Assembly (NCBI GenBank): GCA_035624215.1
Contig: DASPRY010000129.1
Coordinates: forward strand, 75,820-139,819
Length of the DNA stretch: 64,000 nt
From: JAFAGX01 sp035624215
GTDB taxonomy: Bacteria; Acidobacteriota; Terriglobia; Terriglobales; Acidobacteriaceae
Direction of reading: 5' to 3'
Shown here: in pieces, positions 31,810 to 40,804 of the stretch
Position numbering within the stretch: the first letter of the stretch is position 1
Layout: the number at the start of each line of letters is the position of its first letter
Translations under genes and position numbers: made by a program
The notes under the pieces: generated by a model
The model's database searches: none
The model's input: only the letters and a program-made list of their open reading frames with translations
Told to the model about the DNA's origin: nothing

Positions 31810-34764
31810 ATGGCTACAAAACCTTCGCCGGGATTGCGTGGTTTCGAACCTGAGGAACACCAACTGCAAGCGATCGAGCATGTGCACGGTCCGATGCTGG
31901 TCGTGGCAGGCGCGGGTACCGGCAAGACGAGTGTCCTAATCCGCCGCATCGTGCGTCTGATTCGCGAGAACCATGCCCGTGCCGACGAGATTCTTGCCCT
32001 CACCTACACGGACAACGCCGCCGCCGAAATGCGCGAGCGGATTCAGGCCGAGCTTCATGCCACCGGCTCGCGCTTGCAGGTCTCGACCTTCCACGCTTAT
32101 TGCAACAATCTCTTAATCCGTAACGACAGGGGGTTTAGCGTCCTCGACGACAAAGACCTATGGATTTTTCTGCGCAAGCGGATTCGTGAATTGCGTCTGA
32201 ACTATTTCGTGCGCGCGGCCAACGTCAGCAAGTTCCTGGACGACCTGCTGGATTTCCTCAGGCGCTGTCATGACGAACTGGTCAGCCCGGAAAAATATGC
32301 GGATTATGTTCTGCGCCTCGAGCGCGGCGAATTGCCCATTCCGCGCGTCTGCAAGTCCAAGGATGTCGATAGCCTGACTAATGATGAGGTGGTCGGCCGC
32401 TGCCGCGAGATCGCGGCCGTGTTTTCGAAGGTCGAAGAGATGCTGGCTGCGGAGAATCTTGGCACCTTTGGCCACATGATTACCCGTGCTTACGCGTTGC
32501 TTGGGCATGAGCCGGAATTGCTGGCTCGCGAACGCGAGCACGCGCGCTTTATTCTGGTGGACGAATTTCAGGATGCCAATTTTGCCCAGGTAAAGCTTCT
32601 GCAACATCTCTCGGGTGTAGAAAAGAACATTTTTGCAGTCGGCGATCCAGACCAGGCCATCTATCGTTTTCGCGGAGCATCAAGCGCAGCATTTGCTCTG
32701 TTTAAGCACAATTTTCCAGAAGCCAGAATTGTCGCTCTAGAAAAAAACCGCCGTTCGACTACCCCCATTCTGAAGTGCGCTCACGCACTGATTGCGAAGA
32801 ATCCGGAATCATTCAGCGGGACTGGGACCGCACTCCGATACAAGCGAGCGCCGCTGATCTCAGCTCGCGAAGAAGAAGCCGTCCGGCACGGCCAGACTCT
32901 GCCCAGCCTTCCTGTCGAGGTTGTACTGTTCACGGCGGGTGGCAAGGACCTTGAATCGAGCGACGTGGTTTCTGTTGTGCGGCAGCGCCAGCGCCAGTTC
33001 CGCTGCAAGTGGAGCGACTTCGCAGTCCTTTATCGAATTCATCAGCACCGCGATGAATTGGTCGAGCAACTGGCCGCACAGAACATTCCTTACACCGTCG
33101 AGGGCATGGACATTATGGCAACCGCCGAAGCCCGGGATGTCTTTGCCTGCCTGGGCGCGGTCGTTTCAGCCGATGATGATGCCAGTCTTTTCCGTGTTGC
33201 CGCTTTGCCACAATTTGCTGTGGATGGCGAAGCGCTGCGGGCTGGAATTCGATCGCTTCCCCGGGACCAGGAACACGGAGGTATAGCCTCGGTGCTAAGT
33301 CAGATCGCAGGTGGAGCGGCGGTGCTAGATGGGTTGCAGGAAGTCCGGGAGGAAATTGCTCGAACTGCGGCAAAGAGCCGAAGCGCGCTGGAAATCATCA
33401 TTGCAAAATTTGGATTTCAACATACTTCGCCGGTTCTGACAGCGATTCGCGAATTCGTCCGCCAATGGGAGGATAGGCCGATTGTAAAGACAAAGGAACT
33501 AGGCGAGCTCCTGGAATATCTGGAATATTTTCGCGAGGCACGCGGCGCTATTGCAATGGCGAGTCCGGAACGAGATGCCGTCCGTCTTATGACGGCCCAC
33601 TGCGCCAAGGGACTTGAATTCAACCACGTGTTTCTGCTGCGAGCCAATTCCAACTCTTTTCCGGCTTCTTACAGAGAATCGCTAGTTGAGTTTCCGCGTG
33701 AACTGCGAGATGCAGATTCCATTGCTGCGCAGGATGATAAAACCCTGCACGACCAGGAGGAGCGGCGCCTGCTTTATGTTGCGATGACGCGAGCACGCGA
33801 TGGCTTGACGATCTACGCCAAGCGAGGGACTGGGAGAGACATAACCCCAGCGGGATATTTGCGTGATCTACTGAAGGATACTGGTCTTCGCCCATACCTG
33901 CGCCAGCGTGCAACACGGGAATTCCAGACCGCTCTTTTCGCACAAGCCGGCCCGGCATCGGCAACGCTGCTCAGTCGATGGGTGGAATTGCCGCCGGCAG
34001 CCAACTTAAATTCAAAACTCAGTGCCAGCGCGGTGCAGACCTATGAGACTTGTCCACTACAGTTCAAGCTGGAGCGAGAATGGAGAATTCCGGGAGAGGT
34101 CCCCGCAGCCATGCAATATGGTGCGTCCATACATCGCGTGCTACGTGCCTACTATGATTCTGTCCGCTTTGGCCGCACAATGTCTGACGATGCGGTGATT
34201 GAGCTGTTTCTTTCCGACCTGCGCGCCGCGAAAATTCAAGATGCCTACCAGCACGACCTCTATGAAAACCAAGGCATGGCACAACTGAAGGAATTCCTGG
34301 CGTGCTGCCGTAAACGCCCAGAGGTTGAGGTGCTGCATACGGAGGAATCTTTTGAGGTCAAGCTCGGGGGGACCGTGATTGCCGGGCGGATCGACCGCAT
34401 GGATAAATCACCCACCGGCCAGGTAGCCATCACTGACTACAAGACTGGGAAACCACAGTCCCAGGAGGATGCGGATGAAAGTTTGCAGCTCTCAATCTAC
34501 GCGCTGGCGGCGGGACAGAAATGGGGCTATCACATCGATCAGCTCGCTTTCCACAACCTCGACGACAATACGCGAGTCCTGACCCAGCGCAGCAAGCAGC
34601 AGCTTCAGGAAGCAAAACTAAGAGCTGAAGAGGTTGCCGCAAAGATTGCGGCTGGAGAGTTCGAACCTACCACTGGCTTTCACTGCAACTTTTGCGCCTA
34701 TCACACGCTTTGCCCGGCTACAGAAAAACGACTGTACTCGATTTCAAGCGCCGACCGCAATTGA
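31810..34764 (+). CDS. UvrD/PcrA-like helicase with C-terminal Fe-S PD-(D/E)XK nuclease
   Basis: A 984-residue SF1A helicase-nuclease. Helicase motifs: Q motif near 12-20 (PEEHQLQAI), Walker A GAGTGKTS (34-41), VDEFQDANF (motif II), GDPDQAIYRFRGA (III), LMTAHCAKGLEF (V) and RRLLYVAMTRARDGL (VI). The C-terminal 250 residues form a RecB/AddB-type nuclease with AGRIDRMD...ITDYKTG, framed by cysteines in YETCPLQFK and CNFCAYHTLC, which would bind a 4Fe-4S cluster as in AddB. It likely acts in double-strand break processing or repair. No AddB/RecC partner is adjacent. ATG 31810 lies 62 bases after rsmE. A terminator follows the stop. Confidence 0.9.
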   Translation: MATKPSPGLRGFEPEEHQLQAIEHVHGPMLVVAGAGTGKTSVLIRRIVRLIRENHARADEILALTYTDNAAAEMRERIQAELHATGSRLQVSTFHAYCNNLLIRNDRGFSVLDDKDLWIFLRKRIRELRLNYFVRAANVSKFLDDLLDFLRRCHDELVSPEKYADYVLRLERGELPIPRVCKSKDVDSLTNDEVVGRCREIAAVFSKVEEMLAAENLGTFGHMITRAYALLGHEPELLAREREHARFILVDEFQDANFAQVKLLQHLSGVEKNIFAVGDPDQAIYRFRGASSAAFALFKHNFPEARIVALEKNRRSTTPILKCAHALIAKNPESFSGTGTALRYKRAPLISAREEEAVRHGQTLPSLPVEVVLFTAGGKDLESSDVVSVVRQRQRQFRCKWSDFAVLYRIHQHRDELVEQLAAQNIPYTVEGMDIMATAEARDVFACLGAVVSADDDASLFRVAALPQFAVDGEALRAGIRSLPRDQEHGGIASVLSQIAGGAAVLDGLQEVREEIARTAAKSRSALEIIIAKFGFQHTSPVLTAIREFVRQWEDRPIVKTKELGELLEYLEYFREARGAIAMASPERDAVRLMTAHCAKGLEFNHVFLLRANSNSFPASYRESLVEFPRELRDADSIAAQDDKTLHDQEERRLLYVAMTRARDGLTIYAKRGTGRDITPAGYLRDLLKDTGLRPYLRQRATREFQTALFAQAGPASATLLSRWVELPPAANLNSKLSASAVQTYETCPLQFKLEREWRIPGEVPAAMQYGASIHRVLRAYYDSVRFGRTMSDDAVIELFLSDLRAAKIQDAYQHDLYENQGMAQLKEFLACCRKRPEVEVLHTEESFEVKLGGTVIAGRIDRMDKSPTGQVAITDYKTGKPQSQEDADESLQLSIYALAAGQKWGYHIDQLAFHNLDDNTRVLTQRSKQQLQEAKLRAEEVAAKIAAGEFEPTTGFHCNFCAYHTLCPATEKRLYSISSADRN

Positions 34765-34782
34765 GCAAACCGAAAAAAACTT

Positions 34783-34807
34783 AGGGGGACGCTTTTCGCG
34801 TCCCCCT
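34783..34807. terminator. bidirectional Rho-independent terminator
   Basis: AGGGGGACGC (34783-34792), loop TTTTC, GCGTCCCCCT (34798-34807): a perfect 10-bp stem. T-rich flanks lie on both sides (TCTTTTCC on the plus strand; a run of seven T on the minus strand). It ends the helicase gene and, from the other side, the 13-codon gene at 34829. Confidence 0.92.
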
Positions 34808-34828
34808 TCTTTTCCTTGCAGAAGGCTC

Positions 34829-34870
34829 TTAGTGCTTCTTGGCCTTCTTTGCTTTCTTCTTGGTTGCCAT
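34829..34870 (-). CDS. 13-residue lysine-rich peptide gene
   Basis: Product MATKKKAKKAKKH, 13 residues of which eight are Lys and one His, so strongly basic. ATG 34870 has AAGGGAG with an eight-base spacer. A consensus promoter lies 60-90 bases upstream (34959-34931), and the bidirectional terminator begins 21 bases after the stop. Such complete signals are unlikely by chance for so short a frame. It resembles the lysine/alanine-rich histone H1-like tails of some bacteria and might bind DNA or RNA, but no family can be named. It is below the length that gene callers usually report. Confidence 0.7.
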   Translation of the reverse strand: MATKKKAKKAKKH

Positions 34871-34930
34871 TAACTATTCTCCCTTTCCATTCTTCATGGA
34901 TAGCAACGATCTTCTGTTGCAACTGATTGA

Positions 34931-34959
34931 AATCTAGAGTTAATAAAAAGTGATGTCAA
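34931..34959 (-). promoter_or_regulatory. sigma70-type promoter of the 13-residue peptide gene
   Basis: Minus strand TTGACA (34959-34954), 17-base AT-rich spacer, TAGATT (34936-34931). The start is predicted near 34924, leaving a leader of about 54 bases before ATG 34870. Confidence 0.75.
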
Positions 34960-34970
34960 GAGAAAAATGA

Positions 34971-35038
34971 AGTTGCTCAACTCATCGATGCGACACCAAG
35001 GTCACTTCCACGGAGCAACTCAGAACTTTCTTGGTGTC
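34971..35038. other. two interleaved perfect inverted repeats (pseudoknot-like)
   Basis: AGTTGCTC (34971-34978) is complementary to GAGCAACT (35013-35020), and GACACCAAG (34992-35000) to CTTGGTGTC (35030-35038). The order A-B-A'-B' would make an H-type pseudoknot in RNA from either strand. No gene covers it. It lies between the promoter of the 13-codon gene and the thiolase gene; a TATAAT at 35168-35173 may be the thiolase -10 box. Confidence 0.5.
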
Positions 35039-35208
35039 TCAGTGATCGCTTCGCTGCGGTGGCGGCATCATGAGGGAGTGAGAAGGAAGTGCTTTCCAAC
35101 CCGCCGTGTGTCCGCGCAATGTCGATGACCTGTAGCGTGTATTCAACCTTTTTTCGCGGCGCACATCTATAATTTGAGAGCATGAATGAAACGGCAGGAG
35201 TGGGGTAA

Positions 35209-36402
35209 ATGGCTAATTTCGACGGTATCGTCATCATTTCCGGGTGCCGCACGCCGGTAGGAAAATTTCAGGGCAGTCTTTCTGATTTGAGTGCCCCGCA
35301 ACTGGGCGCCATCGTGGTACGGGAATCGGTCAAGCGCGCCGATCTCGATGCCAAGCGAGTAGACGAATGCATCATGGGCAATGTCGTCTCCGCCGGGTTG
35401 GGGCAGAATCCTGCGCGCCAGGCTGCAATCTTCGGTGGTTTGCCGCCCGAGGTAGGTGCCATGACCGTCAACAAAGTTTGCGGCTCCGGACTGAAAGCGG
35501 TGGCACTTGCCGCGCAAGCCATCCAGACGGAAAACAGTTCCATCGTGGTGGCCGGCGGAATGGAATCGATGACCAACGCTCCCTACCTGCTTCTGCAGGC
35601 GCGTAAGGGATATCGCCTGGGCAACGCGCAGATTATCGATTCGATGGTGCACGACGGGCTCTGGGACATTTACAACGACTATCACATGGGCATTACCGGA
35701 GAGAATGTTGCCGAGAAGTACGGAATCACGCGGGAGGAGCAAGATCAGTTTGCACTGAACTCTCATCGCAAAGCTGTGGCCGCGATTAAGGAATGCCGGT
35801 TTAAATCGCAAATCGTACCCGTCGAATTACCGGCGAAGAAGAAGGGCGGTGAACCCGTCATTTTCGACAAGGATGAGTCGCCACGTGAAGACACGACGAT
35901 TGAGATACTCCGTTCTCTAAAGCCGGCGTTCAAGAAGGATGGAACGGTCACCGCCGGCAATGCCCCGGGAGTGAACGACGGCGCCGCAGCAGTGGTGGTT
36001 ACCAGCGCGAGGCGGGCTAAAGAGCTCGGCGCCAAGCCGATGGTCCGAATTGTCGCGCAAGCAACGAGCGGCATTGATCCCAAGTGGGTGATGATGGCGC
36101 CAGTGAGTGCGGTAAGAAAGATTTGGGAAAAAACCGGCTGGCGGAATGAAGACGTCGATCTTTATGAATTGAATGAAGCGTTTTCGGTGCAGGCGCTCGG
36201 GGTAATGCGCGAGTTAGGCCTCGATCCGAACAAAGTGAACGTCAATGGTGGAGCTGTGGCGATAGGCCATCCCATCGGGGCCAGCGGGGCTCGCGTGCTG
36301 GTTACCCTGATCTACGAGATGATTCGTCGCGATGTCCACCGTGGGATTGCGGCGCTGTGTCTCGGTGGAGGAAACGCGGTGGCGATGGCGGTGGAACGGT
36401 AA
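35209..36402 (+). CDS. acetyl-CoA C-acetyltransferase (thiolase)
   Basis: Condenses two acetyl-CoA to acetoacetyl-CoA or runs in reverse in fatty acid breakdown. 397 residues, full thiolase length. The nucleophile Cys91 lies in NKVCGSGLKAV, His354 in AIGHPIGASGARVL and the second catalytic Cys384 in LCLGGGNAVA. GGAGTGGGG precedes ATG 35209. It stands alone; no beta-hydroxyacyl-CoA dehydrogenase or PHA genes are near, so a specific pathway cannot be given. The name atoB or phaA would be a guess. Confidence 0.93.
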   Translation: MANFDGIVIISGCRTPVGKFQGSLSDLSAPQLGAIVVRESVKRADLDAKRVDECIMGNVVSAGLGQNPARQAAIFGGLPPEVGAMTVNKVCGSGLKAVALAAQAIQTENSSIVVAGGMESMTNAPYLLLQARKGYRLGNAQIIDSMVHDGLWDIYNDYHMGITGENVAEKYGITREEQDQFALNSHRKAVAAIKECRFKSQIVPVELPAKKKGGEPVIFDKDESPREDTTIEILRSLKPAFKKDGTVTAGNAPGVNDGAAAVVVTSARRAKELGAKPMVRIVAQATSGIDPKWVMMAPVSAVRKIWEKTGWRNEDVDLYELNEAFSVQALGVMRELGLDPNKVNVNGGAVAIGHPIGASGARVLVTLIYEMIRRDVHRGIAALCLGGGNAVAMAVER

Positions 36403-36495
36403 AGTGAAGGTGCACCGTCCGCCGGGTGCGGATCCAACCAGCTCTCACTGAGATGACCGACAGCAGTCCTTCGAGCTCATCCTAACGCTGTGAGG

Positions 36496-38631
36496 TCAGC
36501 TTCCGGAGGTGGTCTTCGCGGCCGCGGCCTGTGCCGCTGGCAGCGTCACGGTGAACACTGCGCCGCCACCCGGGGCCGACGCGGCTTCGACGTTGCCATT
36601 GTGCTCCCGCAGGATGGCTTTGCATATACTGAGGCCCAATCCCGTACCGTGTCCCGGACGCTTGGTGGTATAGAAAGGGTCGAAGATATGGGGCAGGATG
36701 TCTGGCGGAATCCCTGCGCCGTCATCTTGAAAGATTGCGGAGACATTTTGCTGCGTTTTCTGCAGCCGAATGCGTAACGTCCCCCGATCACGTACCTGCC
36801 GCATGGCCTGTTCTGAATTCAAGATCAGGTTCAGAAAAACCTGCATGAGTTGGTGAGCATCACCGTAAACCGGGGGAATCGCAGGGTCGCGTAGAAAGTC
36901 CACCGTGATGTTGCTCTTGCGCAGCGAGTACGCGTGCAGATCCAGGGTTCTTTGTATCAGTTCGCCCACATCAATCGAAGATTTGCCGGGAGCCGGCGGA
37001 CGCGAGAAGTAGGTCAGGTTTTGAACAATCTCCACCGCCCGACGCGCTTGTTGGTGCAAAATTTCCAGTTGTCTGCGTGATGGTTCAGGCGCGGCGGAAT
37101 CCTGCAGCAATTCGCTCATGCCCAAGATGCTGGTGAGCGGGTTATTTAACTCGTGCGCGAAGCCGCCGATCATCTGGCCCATGGCAGCCAGGCGCTCGCT
37201 CTGGATGATTTGTTCTTCCAGTCTTTTCTCGGTTGTAATGTCGCGCACCGATACGATCACGCCGCTCACTTTTTTGTCGGCATCGATCAGCGGGCTGGCG
37301 GATGCGCGGACCCTGCGCCAGGTACCGTCGCGGTGACGGGCCCGACACTCGCAGGAATCAAAATGTTTATGCCCAGTCATCAGCCCGCGGACGAGCGCCA
37401 GCAGTTCGGCGGAGTGAATTTGTTCTTCGACCTTTTTGCCCAGCAACTCTTCCCGTTTGTAACCCAGCAGGTCACCTATGCGCGGGCTCACAAAGCTGTA
37501 GGTTTCGTTCGCATCGATAACCAGGATCAGATCGGGAAAACTTTCGAGCAGACAGCGTTGGAACTCTTCCTGCCGACGCAGGGCTTTTTCCATTTCTCGC
37601 CGTTCATTAACATCCACCAGCGTGCCCTGATAACGGACGATTTTGCCCGAGGTATCCCAAATGGCGCGGGAAGTGTCCACAAAGACAGCCAAACTGCCGT
37701 CCCTCCGGCGCAAAGTAATTTCCCGCGTTCGTATGCCACCTTGGTCATCTGTGCTTCGCCCCAGAATCGGGTTCTGAGTGGGATCGGGGTTCAAGGCCTG
37801 CGGTTCGAGCGTGAGCAGGTCGTTCTTATCCGTATAGCCCAAAACCCGCACCAGCGCAGGGTTAGCATCGAGCAACTTTCCTTCCGGGGTGCTGAAGTAG
37901 ACGCCTTCCTGCAGGGTCTCAAAGAGTTCGGTGAAACGACGCTCCTTTTCCCGCTCCCCGGTCACGTCACGGGCCAGCACACTCGCGCCTACCACCTCAT
38001 CTCCCTTGACGATCGCGTTCAGCACGCAATCAAAATAGAGGGCCCGCTGGTTCGCCGTTAGCCGCACTTTGACCATCCCCGACCAGCGGCGCTTTTCGAG
38101 GAAGCGCGCCAGCTCACGCTGTACGTCCTCTCGCTTCGGTTCGTCGAGAAAGTCGTCGAGTTTGTGGCCAACCACATCGGTATAAGCGAGTCCCAGGAGT
38201 TCTGTGATGCGGCGATTTACCGTCCTCACAGTTCCGTCCAGGGAAACGGCTAGGGCGGCATCGTCGAAGGAATCGATCAGTTCCTTAAAGCTGCGTTGTG
38301 AGCGGGCAATGAGTTGGCCGAGCTGATCGAGCTGTTCTTCTGTAGGAGCGCTGGGCCGGTCCTGGAATTCTCGCACCAGCGCTTTCATCTCAGTGACGCG
38401 TTTTCTCCTCCCGTAAGCGAAGCCGGCGAAAGCGATGGCCACACAAAGGACGCCAATCGAAAGCAATCCCAGGTGGTAGGGCAGGCTCTGCAATCGCTCC
38501 CAGGACTCCGCCGCCAATCCTGTGGCCATAAGGACCAGAAAAAGCAGAGCCAGGCGCCACAGCCAGTTTTCTTCTTTCTCCAGATGGCTAGGAGTGCGGA
38601 TGGAATGCGAGGAGTTCTTATGCTCTGTCAT
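36496..38631 (-). CDS. membrane PAS-domain sensor histidine kinase
   Basis: 711 residues. Two N-terminal membrane helices (LALLFLVLMATGLAAESW and LGLLSIGVLCVAIAFAGFAYG) are followed by three PAS domains: RSFKELIDSFDDAALAVSLDG (about 110), RFTELFETLQEGVYFSTPEG (about 235) and CLLESFPDLILVIDANE (about 365). Each PAS has a PAC-like tail. The H box is QMIGGFAHELNNPLTSILG. The HATPase domain has NLILNSEQAM, DDGAGIPPDILPHIFDPFYTTK and HGTGLGLSICKAI. No response regulator is adjacent, so it is an orphan kinase. It is divergent from comM. Confidence 0.92.
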   Translation of the reverse strand: MTEHKNSSHSIRTPSHLEKEENWLWRLALLFLVLMATGLAAESWERLQSLPYHLGLLSIGVLCVAIAFAGFAYGRRKRVTEMKALVREFQDRPSAPTEEQLDQLGQLIARSQRSFKELIDSFDDAALAVSLDGTVRTVNRRITELLGLAYTDVVGHKLDDFLDEPKREDVQRELARFLEKRRWSGMVKVRLTANQRALYFDCVLNAIVKGDEVVGASVLARDVTGEREKERRFTELFETLQEGVYFSTPEGKLLDANPALVRVLGYTDKNDLLTLEPQALNPDPTQNPILGRSTDDQGGIRTREITLRRRDGSLAVFVDTSRAIWDTSGKIVRYQGTLVDVNERREMEKALRRQEEFQRCLLESFPDLILVIDANETYSFVSPRIGDLLGYKREELLGKKVEEQIHSAELLALVRGLMTGHKHFDSCECRARHRDGTWRRVRASASPLIDADKKVSGVIVSVRDITTEKRLEEQIIQSERLAAMGQMIGGFAHELNNPLTSILGMSELLQDSAAPEPSRRQLEILHQQARRAVEIVQNLTYFSRPPAPGKSSIDVGELIQRTLDLHAYSLRKSNITVDFLRDPAIPPVYGDAHQLMQVFLNLILNSEQAMRQVRDRGTLRIRLQKTQQNVSAIFQDDGAGIPPDILPHIFDPFYTTKRPGHGTGLGLSICKAILREHNGNVEAASAPGGGAVFTVTLPAAQAAAAKTTSGS

Positions 38632-38771
38632 AGCCCAATCTGCTGTCTTGTGATCGCAGCAGTCCCGCGTGCAAGCGGTAATCGAATCCTAGTTCACGCG
38701 TGCACGCACAAACAACGGAAACTTTGTTGGAAAACTTGGTTCACAGACAAACGGCGGTTGTAATGGTCGGT

Positions 38772-38813
38772 CATCACCCATTTCCGGTGATGGCGGTCAC
38801 GAACCGTGACCGC
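38772..38813. repeat. two tandem hairpins between the PAS kinase and comM
   Basis: CATCACC (38772-38778) pairs with GGTGATG (38786-38792), and GCGGTCACG (38793-38801) pairs with CGTGACCGC (38805-38813), back to back. Neither has a T-tract, so they do not look like terminators. A binding site, a REP-like element or an RNA structure are possible. Confidence 0.55.
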
Positions 38814-38869
38814 ACAGGGCATTTAGTGTGAATCTTCGGGCGGATCTCCTGCGAATATCTTGCCCAATC

Positions 38870-40420
38870 ATGCTGTACAAGACTCTCAGCGCTGCGGTGT
38901 TCGGCATCGATGCCAATATTGTCGAGGTTGAGGTCGATGTATCGGGAATTAAGACCCTGGAGGACCACTTCCACACCGTGGGGCTGCCCGATGCCGCGGT
39001 CCGCGAGAGCCGGGATCGGGTGCGCGCCGCCTTGAAGACCTGCGGCTACGACATCCCTCCCACTCACATCACCATTAACCTGGCTCCTGCAGACATCCGC
39101 AAAGAGGGTTCTGGATTCGACCTGCCCATGGCGCTGGGAATATTGGGAGCCTACGGTGGACTTAACAAGAAGGAGGTGCCGGACTGTCTTTTTGTAGGTG
39201 AATTGTCGCTGGACGGAGGCGTTCGCGGGGTTCGCGGCGCACTGCCCATTGCTATCGAAGCTCGCGGACGAAAAATTTCCCGATTGGTAGTTCCTGAGCT
39301 CAATGCCAAAGAAGCAGCCATGGTCGGGGGCGTAAATGTTTACCCGGTGAAGTCGCTGCTCGACGTGATCCGTTTCGTAAACACGGGAAACGGCATTGTG
39401 CCCTTCAAAGTAGACGGCGAGACGCTGCTCAGCGAAGCGTCTCATTTCGTTGTCGATTTCAAAGACGTTCGAGGCCAGCAGACGGCCAAGCGTGCCCTGG
39501 AAGTTGCCTGCGCCGGCGGGCACAACATCTTGATGATCGGCCCTCCTGGTTCGGGGAAAACTATGCTCGCCAAGCGGATGCCGACCATTTTGCCGCCACT
39601 GATTTTTGAAGAAGCTCTGGAGACAACCAAAATTCATAGCGTGGCTGGCGTGCTTGATCCGGGTGTGGGCCTGGTTGGAACGCGCCCGTTCCGTTCCCCT
39701 CACCACACCATTTCCGACGCCGGGCTGATCGGGGGTGGCGCAGTACCACGTCCCGGCGAAGTTTCGCTGGCCCACAATGGCGTGCTGTTTCTCGATGAAT
39801 TGCCTGAATTTCCCCGCAACGTGCTCGAAGTTATGCGCCAGCCGCTGGAAGATGGTACTGTCTGCATCGCCCGTGCCGCGATGTCCCTGACATTTCCCGC
39901 ACGCTTCATGCTGGCGGCGGCCATGAATCCGTGCCCGTGCGGGTATTTCAATGACCGCACTCATGAGTGCCACTGCACGTCACCAATGATTCAGCGTTAC
40001 ATGTCGAAAATTTCGGGGCCGCTGCTTGACCGAATTGACATCCATATCGACATCCCAGCGGTGAACTACAAGGAAATGCGCTCCGGGGTGGAGCCTGAAG
40101 GCTCCGTATGCATTCGCAGCAGGGTCGTTCGGGCCCGCGAAGCTCAACTGAAGAGGTTTTCCGCTTCCGCGCGGGACAGGCTCTATTGCAACGCCCAGAT
40201 GGCCCCCCGCCATATCCGTGCTTTTTGCCAGCTTTCCGGCGATTGTGAACACCTGCTCGAACGAGCGATGGTCCAGCAGGGACTTACGGCGCGGGCACAC
40301 GATCGAATCCTGAAAGTTGCCCGGAGCATTGCCGATCTGGAGGGTGAAGGCGAAATCCAGCCCAAACACATCGCGGAAGCCATCCAATACCGGACGCTTG
40401 ACCGCACGTTCTGGGCATAG
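38870..40420 (+). CDS. comM: YifB/ComM family Mg-chelatase-like AAA ATPase
   Basis: 516 residues from ATG 38870 (MLYKTLSAAVFGIDA), the usual ComM length; GTG 38828 is an alternative upstream start. The N-terminal 170 residues form the Lon-like domain. The AAA core has Walker A GPPGSGKTM (about 224), Walker B GVLFLDELPEF and the LAAAMNPCPCGYF zinc-like loop, and the C-terminal Mg_chelatase_C domain follows. ComM homologues help branch migration during transformation in naturally competent bacteria, but many non-competent species also keep the gene. Transcribed away from the PAS kinase. Confidence 0.92.
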   Translation: MLYKTLSAAVFGIDANIVEVEVDVSGIKTLEDHFHTVGLPDAAVRESRDRVRAALKTCGYDIPPTHITINLAPADIRKEGSGFDLPMALGILGAYGGLNKKEVPDCLFVGELSLDGGVRGVRGALPIAIEARGRKISRLVVPELNAKEAAMVGGVNVYPVKSLLDVIRFVNTGNGIVPFKVDGETLLSEASHFVVDFKDVRGQQTAKRALEVACAGGHNILMIGPPGSGKTMLAKRMPTILPPLIFEEALETTKIHSVAGVLDPGVGLVGTRPFRSPHHTISDAGLIGGGAVPRPGEVSLAHNGVLFLDELPEFPRNVLEVMRQPLEDGTVCIARAAMSLTFPARFMLAAAMNPCPCGYFNDRTHECHCTSPMIQRYMSKISGPLLDRIDIHIDIPAVNYKEMRSGVEPEGSVCIRSRVVRAREAQLKRFSASARDRLYCNAQMAPRHIRAFCQLSGDCEHLLERAMVQQGLTARAHDRILKVARSIADLEGEGEIQPKHIAEAIQYRTLDRTFWA

Positions 40421-40452
40421 CTGATTGCTTGAGCGGAGCGACAAACCAAGAC

Positions 40453-40481
40453 TTGACTTCCTCAGATGAGCGCAATAAACT
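40453..40481 (+). promoter_or_regulatory. sigma70-type promoter of the 66-residue protein/SagB-like pair
   Basis: TTGACT (40453-40458), 17-base spacer, TAAACT (40476-40481), leading to a start near 40488 and a leader of about 70 bases to ATG 40561. Confidence 0.6.
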
Positions 40482-40560
40482 CCGGCGGATTGAACCGGGT
40501 GCCCCAGCGCAATATCAGTAAACTGCGCAACATTCCAGCCACATAGCTTAGGAGGTAGCC

Positions 40561-40761
40561 ATGGCACCAAGAGTTTCCCTGAAACCAATCGGAGCTTTGA
40601 TTGAGAAGACTGAAAAAAAACTGCGCCAATTAAACCGAAAATCATCCCCTGCTGAGAAGAAAAGGATCGATCGGAAAATTGAAGAACTGGATCTGGTGAT
40701 CAGACGCGTAAGCGAAATTTGCAGAGGCAGCGGCTGGGCCATCGTTGTGAAACCAAAGTAG
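40561..40761 (+). CDS. small basic helical protein, unknown function
   Basis: 66 residues with a perfect AGGAGG at 40551-40556. The middle (LIEKTEKKLRQLNRKSSPAEKKRIDRKIEELDLVIRRVSE) is two amphipathic helices, likely a hairpin or coiled coil. The tail ICRGSGWAIVVKPK is different in character and holds the only Cys. It begins after its own predicted promoter and is followed 43 bases later by a SagB-like oxidoreductase. The leader-plus-tail shape and its neighbour make a modified-peptide precursor conceivable, but no other maturation gene is present, and a plain helical protein is just as likely. Confidence 0.7.
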   Translation: MAPRVSLKPIGALIEKTEKKLRQLNRKSSPAEKKRIDRKIEELDLVIRRVSEICRGSGWAIVVKPK

Positions 40762-40804
40762 CGAAACCGAATGCGTTCGCTCCGCCGGAATTACATGCCG
40801 ATTT

